The notes under the pieces were generated by a model. That model did no database searches and was not told the DNA's origin. It was given only the letters and a program-made list of their open reading frames with translations. A DNA stretch of 64,000 nt. It comes from Flavivirga aquatica (GTDB lineage Bacteria; Bacteroidota; Bacteroidia; Flavobacteriales; Flavobacteriaceae). The translations under genes and the position numbers were made by a program. The stretch lies in the NCBI RefSeq assembly GCF_001747085.1, contig NZ_MDJD01000028.1:186001-250000 (forward strand), in the 5' to 3' direction. Positions 34,983 to 43,679 of this stretch are shown here, piece by piece. Position 1 is the first letter of the stretch, and each line of letters opens with the position of its first letter.

Positions 34983-35723
34983 CTATTCTTGAATTTTCTT
35001 TTTACGTAGTTCAAAGTTCTGACCTAAGTATACCTTACGTACCATTTCATCATTAACTAATTCTTCAGGTTTACCAGCTTTAAGGATACTACCTTCAAAC
35101 ATTAAGTATGTCCTATCTGTAATAGCTAAGGTTTCTTGTACGTTGTGGTCGGTAATAAGAATTCCTATATTCTTTTTGGTGAGTTGTGATACAATACGTT
35201 GAATATCTTCAACCGCCACAGGGTCAACTCCTGCAAAAGGCTCATCCAAAAGAATAAAATTAGGATCCGTTGCTAAAGCTCGTGCTATTTCCGTACGCCG
35301 ACGTTCACCACCAGATAATAAATCACCACGACTTTTACGAATATGCCCTAAACTAAATTCATCAATAAGGGATTCCATTTTATGGTGCTGCTCTTTTTTA
35401 CTTAGTTTAGTAAGTTGTAATACACTTAAAATATTATCTTCAATACTTAATTTTCTAAATACAGAAGCTTCTTGAGCTAAATAACCAATACCATTTTGTG
35501 CACGTTTATACATTGGATATTTGGTTATTTCTTGATTGTCTAAAAAAATGTGTCCGCCATTGGGTTTTATCAAGCCAACAATCATATAGAAAGAAGTTGT
35601 TTTTCCTGCTCCATTAGGTCCCAAAAGACCAACAATCTCACCTTGATTAACTTCAAGAGAAACATCTTTCACAACTTTTCGTCCACTGTAGGACTTCATT
35701 AAATTCTGGGCTTTTAAAATCAT
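34983..35723 (-). CDS. lptB: Lipopolysaccharide export ABC ATPase LptB
   Basis: ATPase that powers LptFG to pull lipopolysaccharide from the inner membrane toward the outer membrane. 246 aa from the ATG at 35723 (MILKAQNLMKSYSGRKVV), which removes a hydrophobic 15-residue extension that does not fit the family. Walker A is GPNGAGKTT (35-43), the signature is LLSGGERRRTEIARAL, Walker B is ILLDEPFAGVDP, and the switch His is in ITDHNV. QEASVFRKL is the LptB-type Q-loop. It is the last gene of the kdsD-tatC operon, 124 bp after the AhpD-like gene. Confidence 0.95.
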   Translation of the reverse strand: MILKAQNLMKSYSGRKVVKDVSLEVNQGEIVGLLGPNGAGKTTSFYMIVGLIKPNGGHIFLDNQEITKYPMYKRAQNGIGYLAQEASVFRKLSIEDNILSVLQLTKLSKKEQHHKMESLIDEFSLGHIRKSRGDLLSGGERRRTEIARALATDPNFILLDEPFAGVDPVAVEDIQRIVSQLTKKNIGILITDHNVQETLAITDRTYLMFEGSILKAGKPEELVNDEMVRKVYLGQNFELRKKKIQE

Positions 35724-35847
35724 AAAGTTATATACTGTAAACGCTAAAAATAGTAAAAACATATGCACTATTATAACGGAATGTTGAATTTTATCTTTTA
35801 TTAGTATTTATTAATATCTAATAGCATAGTCGTTTATAAAAATGTAT

Positions 35848-36198
35848 TTACGCAACAGATTCTTCCAGTGCATCCCAAAATTCATAAGCGCGACGCAAAT
35901 GGGGGATAACTATAGTTCCACCAACTAAAGTCGCAATACTTAAAGCCTCAACGACTTCTTCTTTTTTTAAACCTAGCTTATGGCTAGTTTCCATATGGTA
36001 TTTTATACAATCATCACAGCGTAAAACAGCAGAAGCAACTAAACCTAAAAGTTCTTTAGTTTTAACATCTAGAGCACCTTCAGCATAAGCATTAGTATCT
36101 AAATTAAAAATACGTTTAATAACCTTGTTATTATCGGCTAGGATTTTATCATTCATTTTAGCGCGATAATCATTAAATTCATTAACTATTTCAGACAT
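35848..36198 (-). CDS. Carboxymuconolactone decarboxylase/AhpD-like protein
   Basis: 116 aa from the ATG at 36198, which overlaps the tatC end by 8 bp. RCDDCIKYHMETSHKLG holds the CxxC and following His used in AhpD-type peroxidase partners, and EALSIATLVGGTIVIPHLRR follows. The protein may reduce peroxides or a peroxiredoxin with its disulfide. The family is clear; the substrate is not. Confidence 0.82.
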   Translation of the reverse strand: MSEIVNEFNDYRAKMNDKILADNNKVIKRIFNLDTNAYAEGALDVKTKELLGLVASAVLRCDDCIKYHMETSHKLGLKKEEVVEALSIATLVGGTIVIPHLRRAYEFWDALEESVA

Positions 36199-37015
36199 GT
36201 TGTTTTTCTTTTCTTTTTTGATTTCTAATAACAATTTTAGATATATAAATACTTGTTTGGTATAATACTAAAATAGGAACAGCCACAATAACTTGACTTG
36301 CTATATCAGGAGGTGTAATAATGGCAGAAAGAATTAGTACAATAACTAATGCATATTTTCTATATTTTTTTAAAAACTCAGGAGTAACCAGTCCAATTTT
36401 TGTTAAAAAATAAATAATTATGGGTAACTCAAAAATTAAACCAGCCGCCAAAGCAGAAGACCTAACAAGTCCAATGTAAGAACTAATATCAATTTGATTA
36501 TCTACAATATCAGAAATATTATAATTAACTAAAAAATTAATAGAAAGTGGCGTAATAATATAGTAGCCAAATAAAATTCCAATAAAGAATAATATAGAAG
36601 AAATAATAATAAAACCACGTGAATGTTTACGCTCATTTTCATGCAATCCAGGACTTATAAACCTCCATAATTGATAAATTACATATGGAAAAGAAATAAT
36701 AAAGCCACCAAGAATGGCAGTCCAAATATCTGCAGAAAATTGCCCTGCCATGGTACGGTTTTGAATAATAGCAGGCATTGTTTCATTACAAAAGGTACTA
36801 TCAACATCAATAAATTTTGCGATGTTACATAAGAATTCATAAGTTGGAAAACTCATGTCCAATGGAGCAAAAATGATAGAATTAAATATAAATCTACTAA
36901 AAATAAATGCTAAAGTAGCAACTATAACAACGGCTAAACAAATTTTAATTAAATGCCAACGTAAATCTTCTAGATGATCTAAAAAAGACATTTCATTTAT
37001 ATTCTTCTTTGTCAT
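36191..37015 (-). CDS. tatC: Sec-independent protein translocase TatC
   Basis: Core membrane receptor that recognises twin-arginine signal peptides. 274 aa, six membrane segments. The N-terminus carries the conserved MSFLDHLEDLRWHLIK, and the first periplasmic loop is followed by FIISFPYVIYQLWRFISPGL, with the family proline and FxxP pattern. ALAAGLIFELPIIIYFL and SAIITPPDIASQVIVAVPIL close the protein. It shares its first base with the kdsD stop and overlaps the AhpD-like gene. Confidence 0.95.
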   Translation of the reverse strand: MTKKNINEMSFLDHLEDLRWHLIKICLAVVIVATLAFIFSRFIFNSIIFAPLDMSFPTYEFLCNIAKFIDVDSTFCNETMPAIIQNRTMAGQFSADIWTAILGGFIISFPYVIYQLWRFISPGLHENERKHSRGFIIISSILFFIGILFGYYIITPLSINFLVNYNISDIVDNQIDISSYIGLVRSSALAAGLIFELPIIIYFLTKIGLVTPEFLKKYRKYALVIVLILSAIITPPDIASQVIVAVPILVLYQTSIYISKIVIRNQKRKEKQHV

Positions 37016-37980
37016 TATATAATACCTTCTTTTATTAAGTCATGCAGGTGTACAATACCAGCATATTTACCATACTCTTCAACAAGTAATTGAGAGATTT
37101 CATTAGTTTCCATAACCTCTAAGGCATCAATAGCCATGGCATCGGCATTGATGTGTTTAGGGTTAGCACTCATAATATCCTTAGCCGTTAAATTAGAAAA
37201 GTCATTAACTTTAGATAACATTCTACGTAAATCACCATCAGTTATTATTCCAATAATTTTATCATTTTCAACAACAGCAGTCACACCCAGCATTTTTTCT
37301 GTTATTTCTATTATAACATCTTTAATATTTGTTGTAGGCGCAACTTTTGGTTTTTCATTAACAGATGAAATATCATGAACTCTTAAATACAGTTTTTTTC
37401 CTAAAGCTCCTCCAGGGTGGTATTTAGCAAAATCATTACTAGAAAAACCACGTAATTCTAATAAACAAACAGCAAGTGCATCACCAATAACTAATTGAGC
37501 CGTAGTACTAGTAGTAGGAGCTAAATTATTTGGACAAGCTTCTTTTTCTACAAACGCGTTTAAAATATAATTTGCATGTTGCCCTAAAAAAGAATCTTTA
37601 TTACCAGTAATAGCAATCATCGTATTTTTAGCACTTTTAATAAGAGGTACTAAAACTTTTATTTCTGGAGTGTTACCACTTTTAGAAATACAAATAACAA
37701 CATCATCCTTAAGAATAAGCCCTAAATCACCATGTATAGCATCTGCAGCATGCATAAAAACAGAAGGCGTACCTGTTGAATTTAGAGTGGCTACAATTTT
37801 GTTGGCAATAATAGCGCTTTTGCCAATACCTGTAATAATAACACGCCCTTTTGATTTGTAAATGAGTTCTGTAGCCTCGGCAAAGTCGTTAGTTATTAAA
37901 GTAGACAAATTTAAAATGGCTTCACTTTCCATTTTAATAGTTTGCTTCGCAATATTAATAATAGAATTCTGGTCTTTCAA
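37015..37980 (-). CDS. kdsD: D-arabinose-5-phosphate isomerase (KdsD/KpsF)
   Basis: Converts ribulose-5-phosphate to arabinose-5-phosphate, the first step to Kdo for lipopolysaccharide. 321 aa: SIS domain at about 40-175 with GKSAIIANKIVATLNSTGTP, HGDLGLI, and SKSGNTPE. Two CBS domains follow to the C-terminus. Conserved GGALGKKLYLRV joins the two parts. It is the first gene of the minus-strand operon with tatC and lptB, which suits an envelope-biogenesis unit. Confidence 0.93.
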   Translation of the reverse strand: MKDQNSIINIAKQTIKMESEAILNLSTLITNDFAEATELIYKSKGRVIITGIGKSAIIANKIVATLNSTGTPSVFMHAADAIHGDLGLILKDDVVICISKSGNTPEIKVLVPLIKSAKNTMIAITGNKDSFLGQHANYILNAFVEKEACPNNLAPTTSTTAQLVIGDALAVCLLELRGFSSNDFAKYHPGGALGKKLYLRVHDISSVNEKPKVAPTTNIKDVIIEITEKMLGVTAVVENDKIIGIITDGDLRRMLSKVNDFSNLTAKDIMSANPKHINADAMAIDALEVMETNEISQLLVEEYGKYAGIVHLHDLIKEGII

Positions 37981-38008
37981 TATTTATTATATTTTAGTTG
38001 ATGCATTT

Positions 38009-38040
38009 CAAAGATTTTTTTATCTTTAATAGTAATCAAA
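38009..38040 (-). promoter_or_regulatory. Promoter of the kdsD-tatC-lptB operon
   Basis: On the minus strand a TTTG at 38040-38037 and AATCTTTG at 38016-38009 (one mismatch to TAnnTTTG) are spaced 20 bp apart. They end 28 bp before the ATG. Confidence 0.38.
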
Positions 38041-38144
38041 TTAAATTTTATTGTAATTTGGATTTTATTTTCGTTACAAAACTAACGAAAAAAAATATGA
38101 GGGCTCTTTAAATATATTACTAAATTAATGAATAGAATTTTTAA

Positions 38145-38152
38145 TATTTTTG
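38145..38152 (+). promoter_or_regulatory. -7 box (TATTTTTG) before recQ
   Basis: It matches TAnnTTTG 34 bp before the recQ ATG; no clear -33 element was found. Confidence 0.4.
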
Positions 38153-38186
38153 AAGAAATTTAAATAATTAATTTTTTATACAATTC

Positions 38187-40391
38187 ATGTCAATAACAAA
38201 AAGTGACTTGCATGCTGCACTAAAAAAATATTTTGGGTTTAGCAAATTCAAGGGACTTCAAGAAGATGTTGTAGAAAGCATTTTGTCAGGAAAACATACG
38301 TTTGTAATTATGCCAACAGGAGGCGGCAAGTCTCTTTGCTATCAATTACCAGCGTTAATGCAGGAAGGCACTGCGATAGTGGTATCTCCTTTAATAGCTT
38401 TAATGAAAAATCAAGTAGACGCCATTCGAGGTATTTCGAATGAGGAAGGCGTTGCACATGTATTAAATTCTTCATTAAATAAAACAGAAGTAAAACGTGT
38501 AAAAGAAGATATTGTAAATGGTGCAACCAAATTACTTTATGTCGCACCAGAATCTTTAACGAAGGAAGAAAACGTTGAGTTTTTAAGATCTGTAAAGATA
38601 TCTTTCATGGCTATAGACGAAGCACACTGTATTAGTGAGTGGGGGCATGATTTTAGGCCAGAATACAGAAACTTACGTAATATAATAGGTAGAATAGGCG
38701 ATAATATTCCAATAATAGGCTTAACAGCAACGGCTACACCAAAAGTTCAAGAAGATATTATTAAGAACTTAGGAATTAATGATGCTACCACTTTTAAAGC
38801 TTCTTTTAATAGACCTAATTTATATTATGAGGTAAGACCAAAAACTAAGGATGCTGATGCAGATATTATTCGTTTTGTAAAGCAAAATGAAGGCAAGTCT
38901 GGAATTGTTTACTGTTTAAGTAGAAAACGTGTTGAAGAACTAGCACAAGTACTACAAGTAAATGGTATAAAAGCAGTACCATACCATGCAGGGTTAGATG
39001 CAAAATCTAGGTCTAGTTATCAAGACAAATTCTTAATGGAAGATGTCGATGTAGTAGTAGCTACTATTGCATTTGGTATGGGTATAGATAAACCAGACGT
39101 ACGTTTTGTAATTCATCATGATATACCCAAAAGTATAGAAAGTTATTATCAAGAAACAGGACGAGCAGGACGAGATGGAGGAGAAGGACATTGTTTAGCT
39201 TTTTATGCATATAAAGACATTGAAAAATTAGAAAAATTCACGTCAGGAAAGCCAGTAGCAGAACAAGAAATTGGTCAAGCCTTATTGCAAGAAGTTGTAG
39301 CTTTTGCAGAAACATCAATATCTAGAAGAAAGTTTATTTTACATTATTTTGGAGAAGAGTTTGACAATGAGACTGGAGAAGGTGGAGATATGGATGATAA
39401 TGTTAGGTATCCTAAAAAGAAGCATGAAGCCAAAGATGATGCTAAGTTATTGTTGGAAACCATAGCAAATACTAATGAAAAATATAAATCTAAAGATTTA
39501 GTAAATGTTTTAATAGGTAAAGAAAATGCTTTAATAAATTCTCATAGAACCAACGAGCAACCTTTTTTCGGAAAAGGGAAACATAATGATAATAAATATT
39601 GGATGGCCTTATTAAGGCAAGTTTTGGTTACGGGTTATCTTAGAAAGGATATTGAAACTTATGGAGTTATCAAATTAACAGACGCAGGTAAAAGTTTTAT
39701 TAAAAGACCTAAATCTTTTATGATGACAGAAGATCATATATTTGAGGGTGCTCAAGAAGATGGAACCATTATAACCGCTGCAAAAAGCGGAGGAGCATCT
39801 GCAGATGCAGTATTAATGGGGATGTTGAAAGACCTTCGTAAAAAGAATGCTAAAAAACTAGGAGTGCCACCATTTGTTATTTTCCAAGATCCATCATTAG
39901 AAGATATGGCTTTAAAGTACCCTATAACTATATTAGAACTTAGTAATGTACATGGAGTTGGGGACGGTAAAGCAAAAAAATATGGTAAAGATTTTGTTGA
40001 GCTAATAGCCAAATATGTTGAAGATAATGATATAACACGTCCAGACGATTTAGTTGTAAAATCTACAGGAACAAATTCAGCAAATAAGTTATTTATTATT
40101 CAGAACATTGATAGGAAGTTACCATTAGATGACATAGCATCTTCAAAAGGAATGTCTATGGAAGATTTTATTAAAGAAATGGAAGCTATAGTATATTCAG
40201 GGACAAAATTAAATATCAATTATTGGCTTGATGAAATTTTAGACGAAGATCAACAAGAAGATATACACGATTATTTTATGGAATCTGAATCTGATAACAT
40301 TGATGTAGCAATTGAAGAATTTGATGGTGATTATGATGATGAAGAGTTACGTTTATACCGGATCAAATTTATTAGTGAAGTTGCTAACTAA
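38187..40391 (+). CDS. recQ: ATP-dependent DNA helicase RecQ, lacking the usual zinc cysteines
   Basis: 3'-5' DNA helicase for recombination and repair, 734 aa. Motif I is PTGGGKSLCYQ, motif II IDEAHCISEWGHDFRPEY, then LTATATPKVQ, and motif VI QETGRAGRDG. The RQC region begins near residue 374 (SISRRKFILHYFGEEFD), but the cysteines that normally bind zinc are absent and replaced by an acidic stretch with GGDMDDN. An HRDC-like domain follows (LRKKNAKKLGVPPFVIF). The gene is divergent from kdsD. Confidence 0.93.
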   Translation: MSITKSDLHAALKKYFGFSKFKGLQEDVVESILSGKHTFVIMPTGGGKSLCYQLPALMQEGTAIVVSPLIALMKNQVDAIRGISNEEGVAHVLNSSLNKTEVKRVKEDIVNGATKLLYVAPESLTKEENVEFLRSVKISFMAIDEAHCISEWGHDFRPEYRNLRNIIGRIGDNIPIIGLTATATPKVQEDIIKNLGINDATTFKASFNRPNLYYEVRPKTKDADADIIRFVKQNEGKSGIVYCLSRKRVEELAQVLQVNGIKAVPYHAGLDAKSRSSYQDKFLMEDVDVVVATIAFGMGIDKPDVRFVIHHDIPKSIESYYQETGRAGRDGGEGHCLAFYAYKDIEKLEKFTSGKPVAEQEIGQALLQEVVAFAETSISRRKFILHYFGEEFDNETGEGGDMDDNVRYPKKKHEAKDDAKLLLETIANTNEKYKSKDLVNVLIGKENALINSHRTNEQPFFGKGKHNDNKYWMALLRQVLVTGYLRKDIETYGVIKLTDAGKSFIKRPKSFMMTEDHIFEGAQEDGTIITAAKSGGASADAVLMGMLKDLRKKNAKKLGVPPFVIFQDPSLEDMALKYPITILELSNVHGVGDGKAKKYGKDFVELIAKYVEDNDITRPDDLVVKSTGTNSANKLFIIQNIDRKLPLDDIASSKGMSMEDFIKEMEAIVYSGTKLNINYWLDEILDEDQQEDIHDYFMESESDNIDVAIEEFDGDYDDEELRLYRIKFISEVAN

Positions 40392-40419
40392 ATTTTAAAT
40401 ATAAAATTTTAATATTTTA

Positions 40420-40503
40420 GCGTTCCCAAGGGACGGGCTTTTGGCAGTCGCTTTTTTGAGAAAAACAAAAAAAGAGCTCCAACAATGCCTCAATCCCTAA
40501 CGC
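40420..40503 (+). ncRNA. Candidate structured RNA or intergenic repeat
   Basis: Relatively GC-rich 84 nt in AT-rich DNA. The ends pair as GCGTT with AACGC. Just inside, GGGA (near 40430) can pair with TCCC (near 40495), and a long stem forms from GCTTTTTTG with CAAAAAAAG followed by GC. Elements of this look (GCGTTCCC...CCCTAACGC) occur between genes in flavobacteria as I remember them; I cannot confirm a family. It may be a repeat, a small RNA or a terminator-like structure. Confidence 0.4.
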
Positions 40504-40706
40504 GGATTAGTTAATAATATTAAACAATTGGTTATTTTAATTCTAGTTTTCTGTAAAATAGAATTTATGTTAATTCAATTTGTAAAAAGTCTGTTGTGAT
40601 GTTTTGTGTACTTATAAAAATAAAAGTATATCAATCATAAGACTCATGAAAATTAATGTCAAAAAAAACTTATAACTGATAATCCATAATTTTTAACTTA
40701 CTTTCC

Positions 40707-40714
40707 TATCTTTG
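40707..40714 (+). promoter_or_regulatory. -7 box (TATCTTTG) before the isomerase gene
   Basis: A perfect TAnnTTTG match 22 bp before the ATG at 40737. No good TTTG was found at -33. Confidence 0.5.
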
Positions 40715-40736
40715 CACTTTCTTAAAACTTAGAACA

Positions 40737-41669
40737 ATGCAAGACGGATTATACGCAAAATTTAATACAACAAAAGGAGAGATTCTTGTAGCTTTAGAAT
40801 ATCAAAAAACACCAGGAACGGTTGGTCATTTTGTGGCTTTAGCAGAAGGAAATCTAGAAAACAAAGTAAAACCTCAAGGAACACCATATTATGATGGTTT
40901 AAAATTTCATAGAGTAATTCCAGATTTTATGGTTCAAGGTGGTTGTCCACAAGGTAGTGGTTCTGGTAATCCAGGATATCAATTTGATGATGAGTTTCAT
41001 CCAGATTTAAAACATGATGGACCAGGAATTTTATCTATGGCAAATGCAGGACCAGGAACTAACGGAAGTCAGTTTTTTATAACACATGTTGAAACACCTT
41101 GGTTAGACAATAATCATACTGTTTTTGGAAAAGTACAATCAGGTCAAGATGTTGTAGATGCCATAGCGCAAGGAGATGTTATTGAAAGTTTAGAAATTGT
41201 TAAAGTTGGAGCAGAAGCCGAAGCTTTTAATGCTGTAGAATCGTTTAGAACTTTTGAAGGATCAAGAGAAAAAAGATTAGCAGAAGCTAAAGCAGCAGCA
41301 GATGCAGCGTTAGATAAAATAGCAGCAGGATTTAATAAAACAGACAGCGGCTTACGTTACCAAATTATTCAAGAAGGTAGCGGAGTTCAAGCAGAAAAAG
41401 GTAAAACAGTTTCAGTACACTATAAAGGAGAGTTGCTAGATGGTACCGTTTTCGATTCATCATACAAACGTAAGGAACCAATTGATTTTCCTTTAGGAAT
41501 GGGGCAAGTAATTTCTGGATGGGATGAAGGTATCCAATTGTTAAAAGTAGGAGATAAAGCTCGTTTTGTAATACCTAGTCATTTAGGATACGGAAGTAGA
41601 GGAGCAGGAGGAGTTATACCTCCAGATGCTACTTTAATATTTGATGTAGAATTAATGGAGATAAAATAA
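40737..41669 (+). CDS. Dual peptidyl-prolyl isomerase: cyclophilin fused to FKBP
   Basis: 310 aa with two isomerase folds that speed proline bond flips during folding. Residues 1 to about 160 are cyclophilin: GLKFHRVIPDFMVQGGCPQG, GPGTNGSQFFITHVETPWL and HTVFGKV. After a helical, alanine- and lysine-rich linker (about 165-200), residues about 205-310 form an FKBP domain: VSVHYKGELLDGTVFDSSY, MGQVISGWDEGIQLLKVGDK and GYGSRGAGGVIPPDATLIFD. There is no signal peptide, so it acts in the cytoplasm. Its promoter box is 22 bp upstream and a hairpin follows. Confidence 0.93.
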   Translation: MQDGLYAKFNTTKGEILVALEYQKTPGTVGHFVALAEGNLENKVKPQGTPYYDGLKFHRVIPDFMVQGGCPQGSGSGNPGYQFDDEFHPDLKHDGPGILSMANAGPGTNGSQFFITHVETPWLDNNHTVFGKVQSGQDVVDAIAQGDVIESLEIVKVGAEAEAFNAVESFRTFEGSREKRLAEAKAAADAALDKIAAGFNKTDSGLRYQIIQEGSGVQAEKGKTVSVHYKGELLDGTVFDSSYKRKEPIDFPLGMGQVISGWDEGIQLLKVGDKARFVIPSHLGYGSRGAGGVIPPDATLIFDVELMEIK

Positions 41670-41713
41670 AATTTATGCATTAGCATAAGTTCAAAATTTT
41701 TTAAAAGAATATT

Positions 41714-41756
41714 AAGAAGCTCTATAAAATTAAGATATCTATTTGTAGAGCTTCTT
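41714..41756 (+). terminator. Hairpin after the isomerase gene
   Basis: AAGAAGCTCTA pairs perfectly with TAGAGCTTCTT across a 21-bp loop, followed by ATTCTT. It lies 45 bp past the stop. Confidence 0.55.
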
Positions 41757-41866
41757 ATTCTTATAATACTTCATAACAGTAGGAAAATATCTGGTTTCTA
41801 GGTATTTTGTCTATTATAAAGAATAGGTTAATTATTTTTTTAATATATTGTTCATGGAAGCTCTCA

Positions 41867-41892
41867 TTACACCTAATATTACTTAGGTGTAA
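41867..41892. promoter_or_regulatory. 10-bp palindrome, possible operator
   Basis: TTACACCTAA-TATTAC-TTAGGTGTAA is a perfect 10-bp inverted repeat 37 bp before the ATG at 41930. It is not followed by a T-run, so it looks more like a protein-binding site than a terminator. Confidence 0.4.
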
Positions 41893-41929
41893 ATAATTAT
41901 CCCATAATTTTATAAATATATTTTACGAA

Positions 41930-42352
41930 ATGATTAATATAAAAGATTCAGTGGTATACGATAGTGTAATTAAAGAATTTAATTATTCTTTTGCTAATGT
42001 TTATGTTTTTAAAGGTTATGTTGTTTCAGAAGTTAACGAAGGTCTTGCCTTTAATTGGGATGAACATGCTGAGTTAATTGTGAAAGACGTCATGTCTTAT
42101 TTGGAAACAGATGGAAGTGATCTCATCTATATTTCTAATCGTGTAAATTCATATTCTGTAATGGCTCAAGATTGGGTAAAGTTTTTTAAAAAAAGCTATT
42201 CATTAAAAGGCTATTATATAGTTACAGATAGAAAAACTAGTATTTTAGGTTTTATGGTTGAAAACCTATTTTTTAAAAGCAAAATAAAGAAGTTCGACTG
42301 CCTATATTTGGCTATAAACTGGGCTGAAAAAGGATTTGTAGACGTTGCTTAA
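41930..42352 (+). CDS. Conserved hypothetical protein, possible SpoIIAA-like fold
   Basis: 140 aa, not recognised with confidence. No signal peptide or membrane helix. It alternates beta strands and helices (VYVFKGYVVSEVNEGL, LIYISNRVNSYSVMAQDW, YYIVTDRKTSILGFMVEN, FDCLYLAINWAEKGF), a layout like SpoIIAA/STAS proteins, which is only a guess. It stands alone in front of the DinB-like gene, with a palindrome upstream. Confidence 0.6.
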   Translation: MINIKDSVVYDSVIKEFNYSFANVYVFKGYVVSEVNEGLAFNWDEHAELIVKDVMSYLETDGSDLIYISNRVNSYSVMAQDWVKFFKKSYSLKGYYIVTDRKTSILGFMVENLFFKSKIKKFDCLYLAINWAEKGFVDVA

Positions 42353-42404
42353 AATTTATTTATACTTATTTTTAAATTCTTAATTTTAAAGAAATGTATA
42401 TAGA

Positions 42405-42950
42405 ATGAATATAAGTAATTTAGAATATTTAAAATATCCTATAGGTCAATTCAAGGTAGCTACTCCAATAACTCAACAACACATTCAAAGTTGGATTTCT
42501 ATATTAGAGCATTTTCCTAATAGGTTAGAAAAACTAGTTAAAGATTTATCAAGCGTACAGTTAGATACCGTTTATAGGTCTAATGGTTGGACCATAAGGC
42601 AGGTTGTACATCATATTTCAGATAGTCATCATCATAGTTATACACGTTTTAAATGGGCGTTAACAGAAGACAAGCCTATTATTAAAGCTTATTTTGAAGA
42701 TCGTTGGGCAGAACTAATAGATTCAAAAACAGCACCAATAGAAATGTCTTTAAACCATATAAAAGCTATTCATTTTAAGCTTGTTTATCTACTAAAAACA
42801 TTAACAGAAGAAGATTTTAATAAAAGCTTTATTCACCCAGAAACTAATAGTGAAGTTGTTCTAAGCTATAACATAGGTAATTATGCATGGCATAGTAATC
42901 ATCATTACGCGCATATAGAGAATTTGTTAAAAATTAAAGGGTGGTTATAA
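42405..42950 (+). CDS. DinB/YfiT-like putative metal-dependent transferase
   Basis: 181-aa four-helix DinB-type protein. WTIRQVVHHISDSHHHSYTR places His residues for metal binding near 65-75, and WHSNHHYAHIENLL near the C-terminus supplies the others. The YfiT group includes bacillithiol S-transferases and putative hydrolases; which one applies here is not known. It starts 52 bp after the previous gene, and the next gene starts right at its stop. Confidence 0.8.
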   Translation: MNISNLEYLKYPIGQFKVATPITQQHIQSWISILEHFPNRLEKLVKDLSSVQLDTVYRSNGWTIRQVVHHISDSHHHSYTRFKWALTEDKPIIKAYFEDRWAELIDSKTAPIEMSLNHIKAIHFKLVYLLKTLTEEDFNKSFIHPETNSEVVLSYNIGNYAWHSNHHYAHIENLLKIKGWL

Positions 42951-43433
42951 ATGATTAGATCTGTAAGCATAGGAGATACACAAGCACTTTTAGATATTTA
43001 TAATTATTACGTTTTAAATACTGTCGTTACTTTTGATGTAGAACCTTTAACATTAGAGATGTTTCAAGATAAATTGAAGCGAATTAGTTTTGAATACCCA
43101 TTTATAGTTTATGAAGAAAATAATGAGATTTTTGGTTTTGCCTATGGAAGTAGATTTAGACCAAAACCTGCGTATAATCATACGGTTGAATCAACAGTTT
43201 ATGTAAAGCATATGGCTCATGGAAAACAAATAGGGACTAAGCTATATACTGAATTAATAAGGCAATTAAAGAAAACAGATGTAAATACGATTTTAGGAGT
43301 GCTAACAATACCAAATGATATTAGTGTGAGGTTACACGAAAAATTCGGATTTGTACAAGTGGCTGAATTAAAAGAAGTTGGTTTGAAATTTGGAGCTTGG
43401 CAAGATATAGGGATATGGCAATTAAAACTTTAA
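42951..43433 (+). CDS. GNAT acetyltransferase (phosphinothricin/YwnH-type)
   Basis: 160-aa GNAT enzyme that uses acetyl-CoA. It has RSVSIGDTQALLDIYNYYVLN, then YGSRFRPKPAYNHTVESTVY and the CoA-binding loop HMAHGKQIGTKLYTELI (Q/R-x-x-G-x-G/A-like). VRLHEKFGFVQV is the usual GNAT C-terminal block. The layout matches methionine-sulfone/phosphinothricin acetyltransferases, though the substrate is uncertain. The ATG follows the previous stop with no gap. Confidence 0.85.
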   Translation: MIRSVSIGDTQALLDIYNYYVLNTVVTFDVEPLTLEMFQDKLKRISFEYPFIVYEENNEIFGFAYGSRFRPKPAYNHTVESTVYVKHMAHGKQIGTKLYTELIRQLKKTDVNTILGVLTIPNDISVRLHEKFGFVQVAELKEVGLKFGAWQDIGIWQLKL

Positions 43434-43531
43434 AGTAATTCTTCTCTGTTTACTCGTAATCACTCTTAATTCAGTAATGATAGCAATAATAACGAACCTA
43501 TCAAAGATTTTTTCACCAAAATACCTTCTAT

Positions 43532-43556
43532 TGAGTTTGTAAATAAACTCATTTAA
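43532..43556 (+). terminator. Weak hairpin after the GNAT gene
   Basis: TGAGTTT pairs with AAACTCA around a six-base loop, with TTTAAAT next. It lies about 100 bp after the stop. Confidence 0.3.
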
Positions 43557-43595
43557 ATATAATTGCAAGTATTTTTTTTAATCAATAGAATTCCC

Positions 43596-43603
43596 TAACT
43601 TTG
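43596..43603 (+). promoter_or_regulatory. -7 box (TAACTTTG) with an interrupted gene after it
   Basis: It matches TAnnTTTG 37 bp before an ATG at 43641 whose reading frame is cut by the IS element. Confidence 0.35.
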
Positions 43604-43640
43604 CATCGTTTGTAGAGTAAAGATCAGTAATTTTGGATTT

Positions 43641-43679
43641 ATGAGCGAACATATTCATAAAAGCCATAATAAGATTTTA
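43641..43679 (+). pseudogene. Start of an IS200-type transposase, cut short
   Basis: The ATG at 43641 encodes MSEHIHKSHNKIL before the frame runs into the IS1595 element. This matches my memory of the first residues of Bacteroidota IS200/IS605-type tnpA proteins. The reading frame does not continue with the expected sequence on the other side of the insertion, so only a fragment remains. Confidence 0.4.

Larger units (their letters stand above)
40392..40736. other. Gene-free interval with a structured element, recQ to isomerase gene
   Basis: The first third holds the 84-nt foldable element at 40420-40503. The remainder is AT-rich with no ORF of note and ends at the promoter before the isomerase gene. 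Confidence 0.5.

Noticed and set aside
37670-37861. Plus-strand ORF in kdsD and similar ones nearby
   Set aside because: Overlaps a clear KdsD gene on the other strand; codon use reflects the complement.
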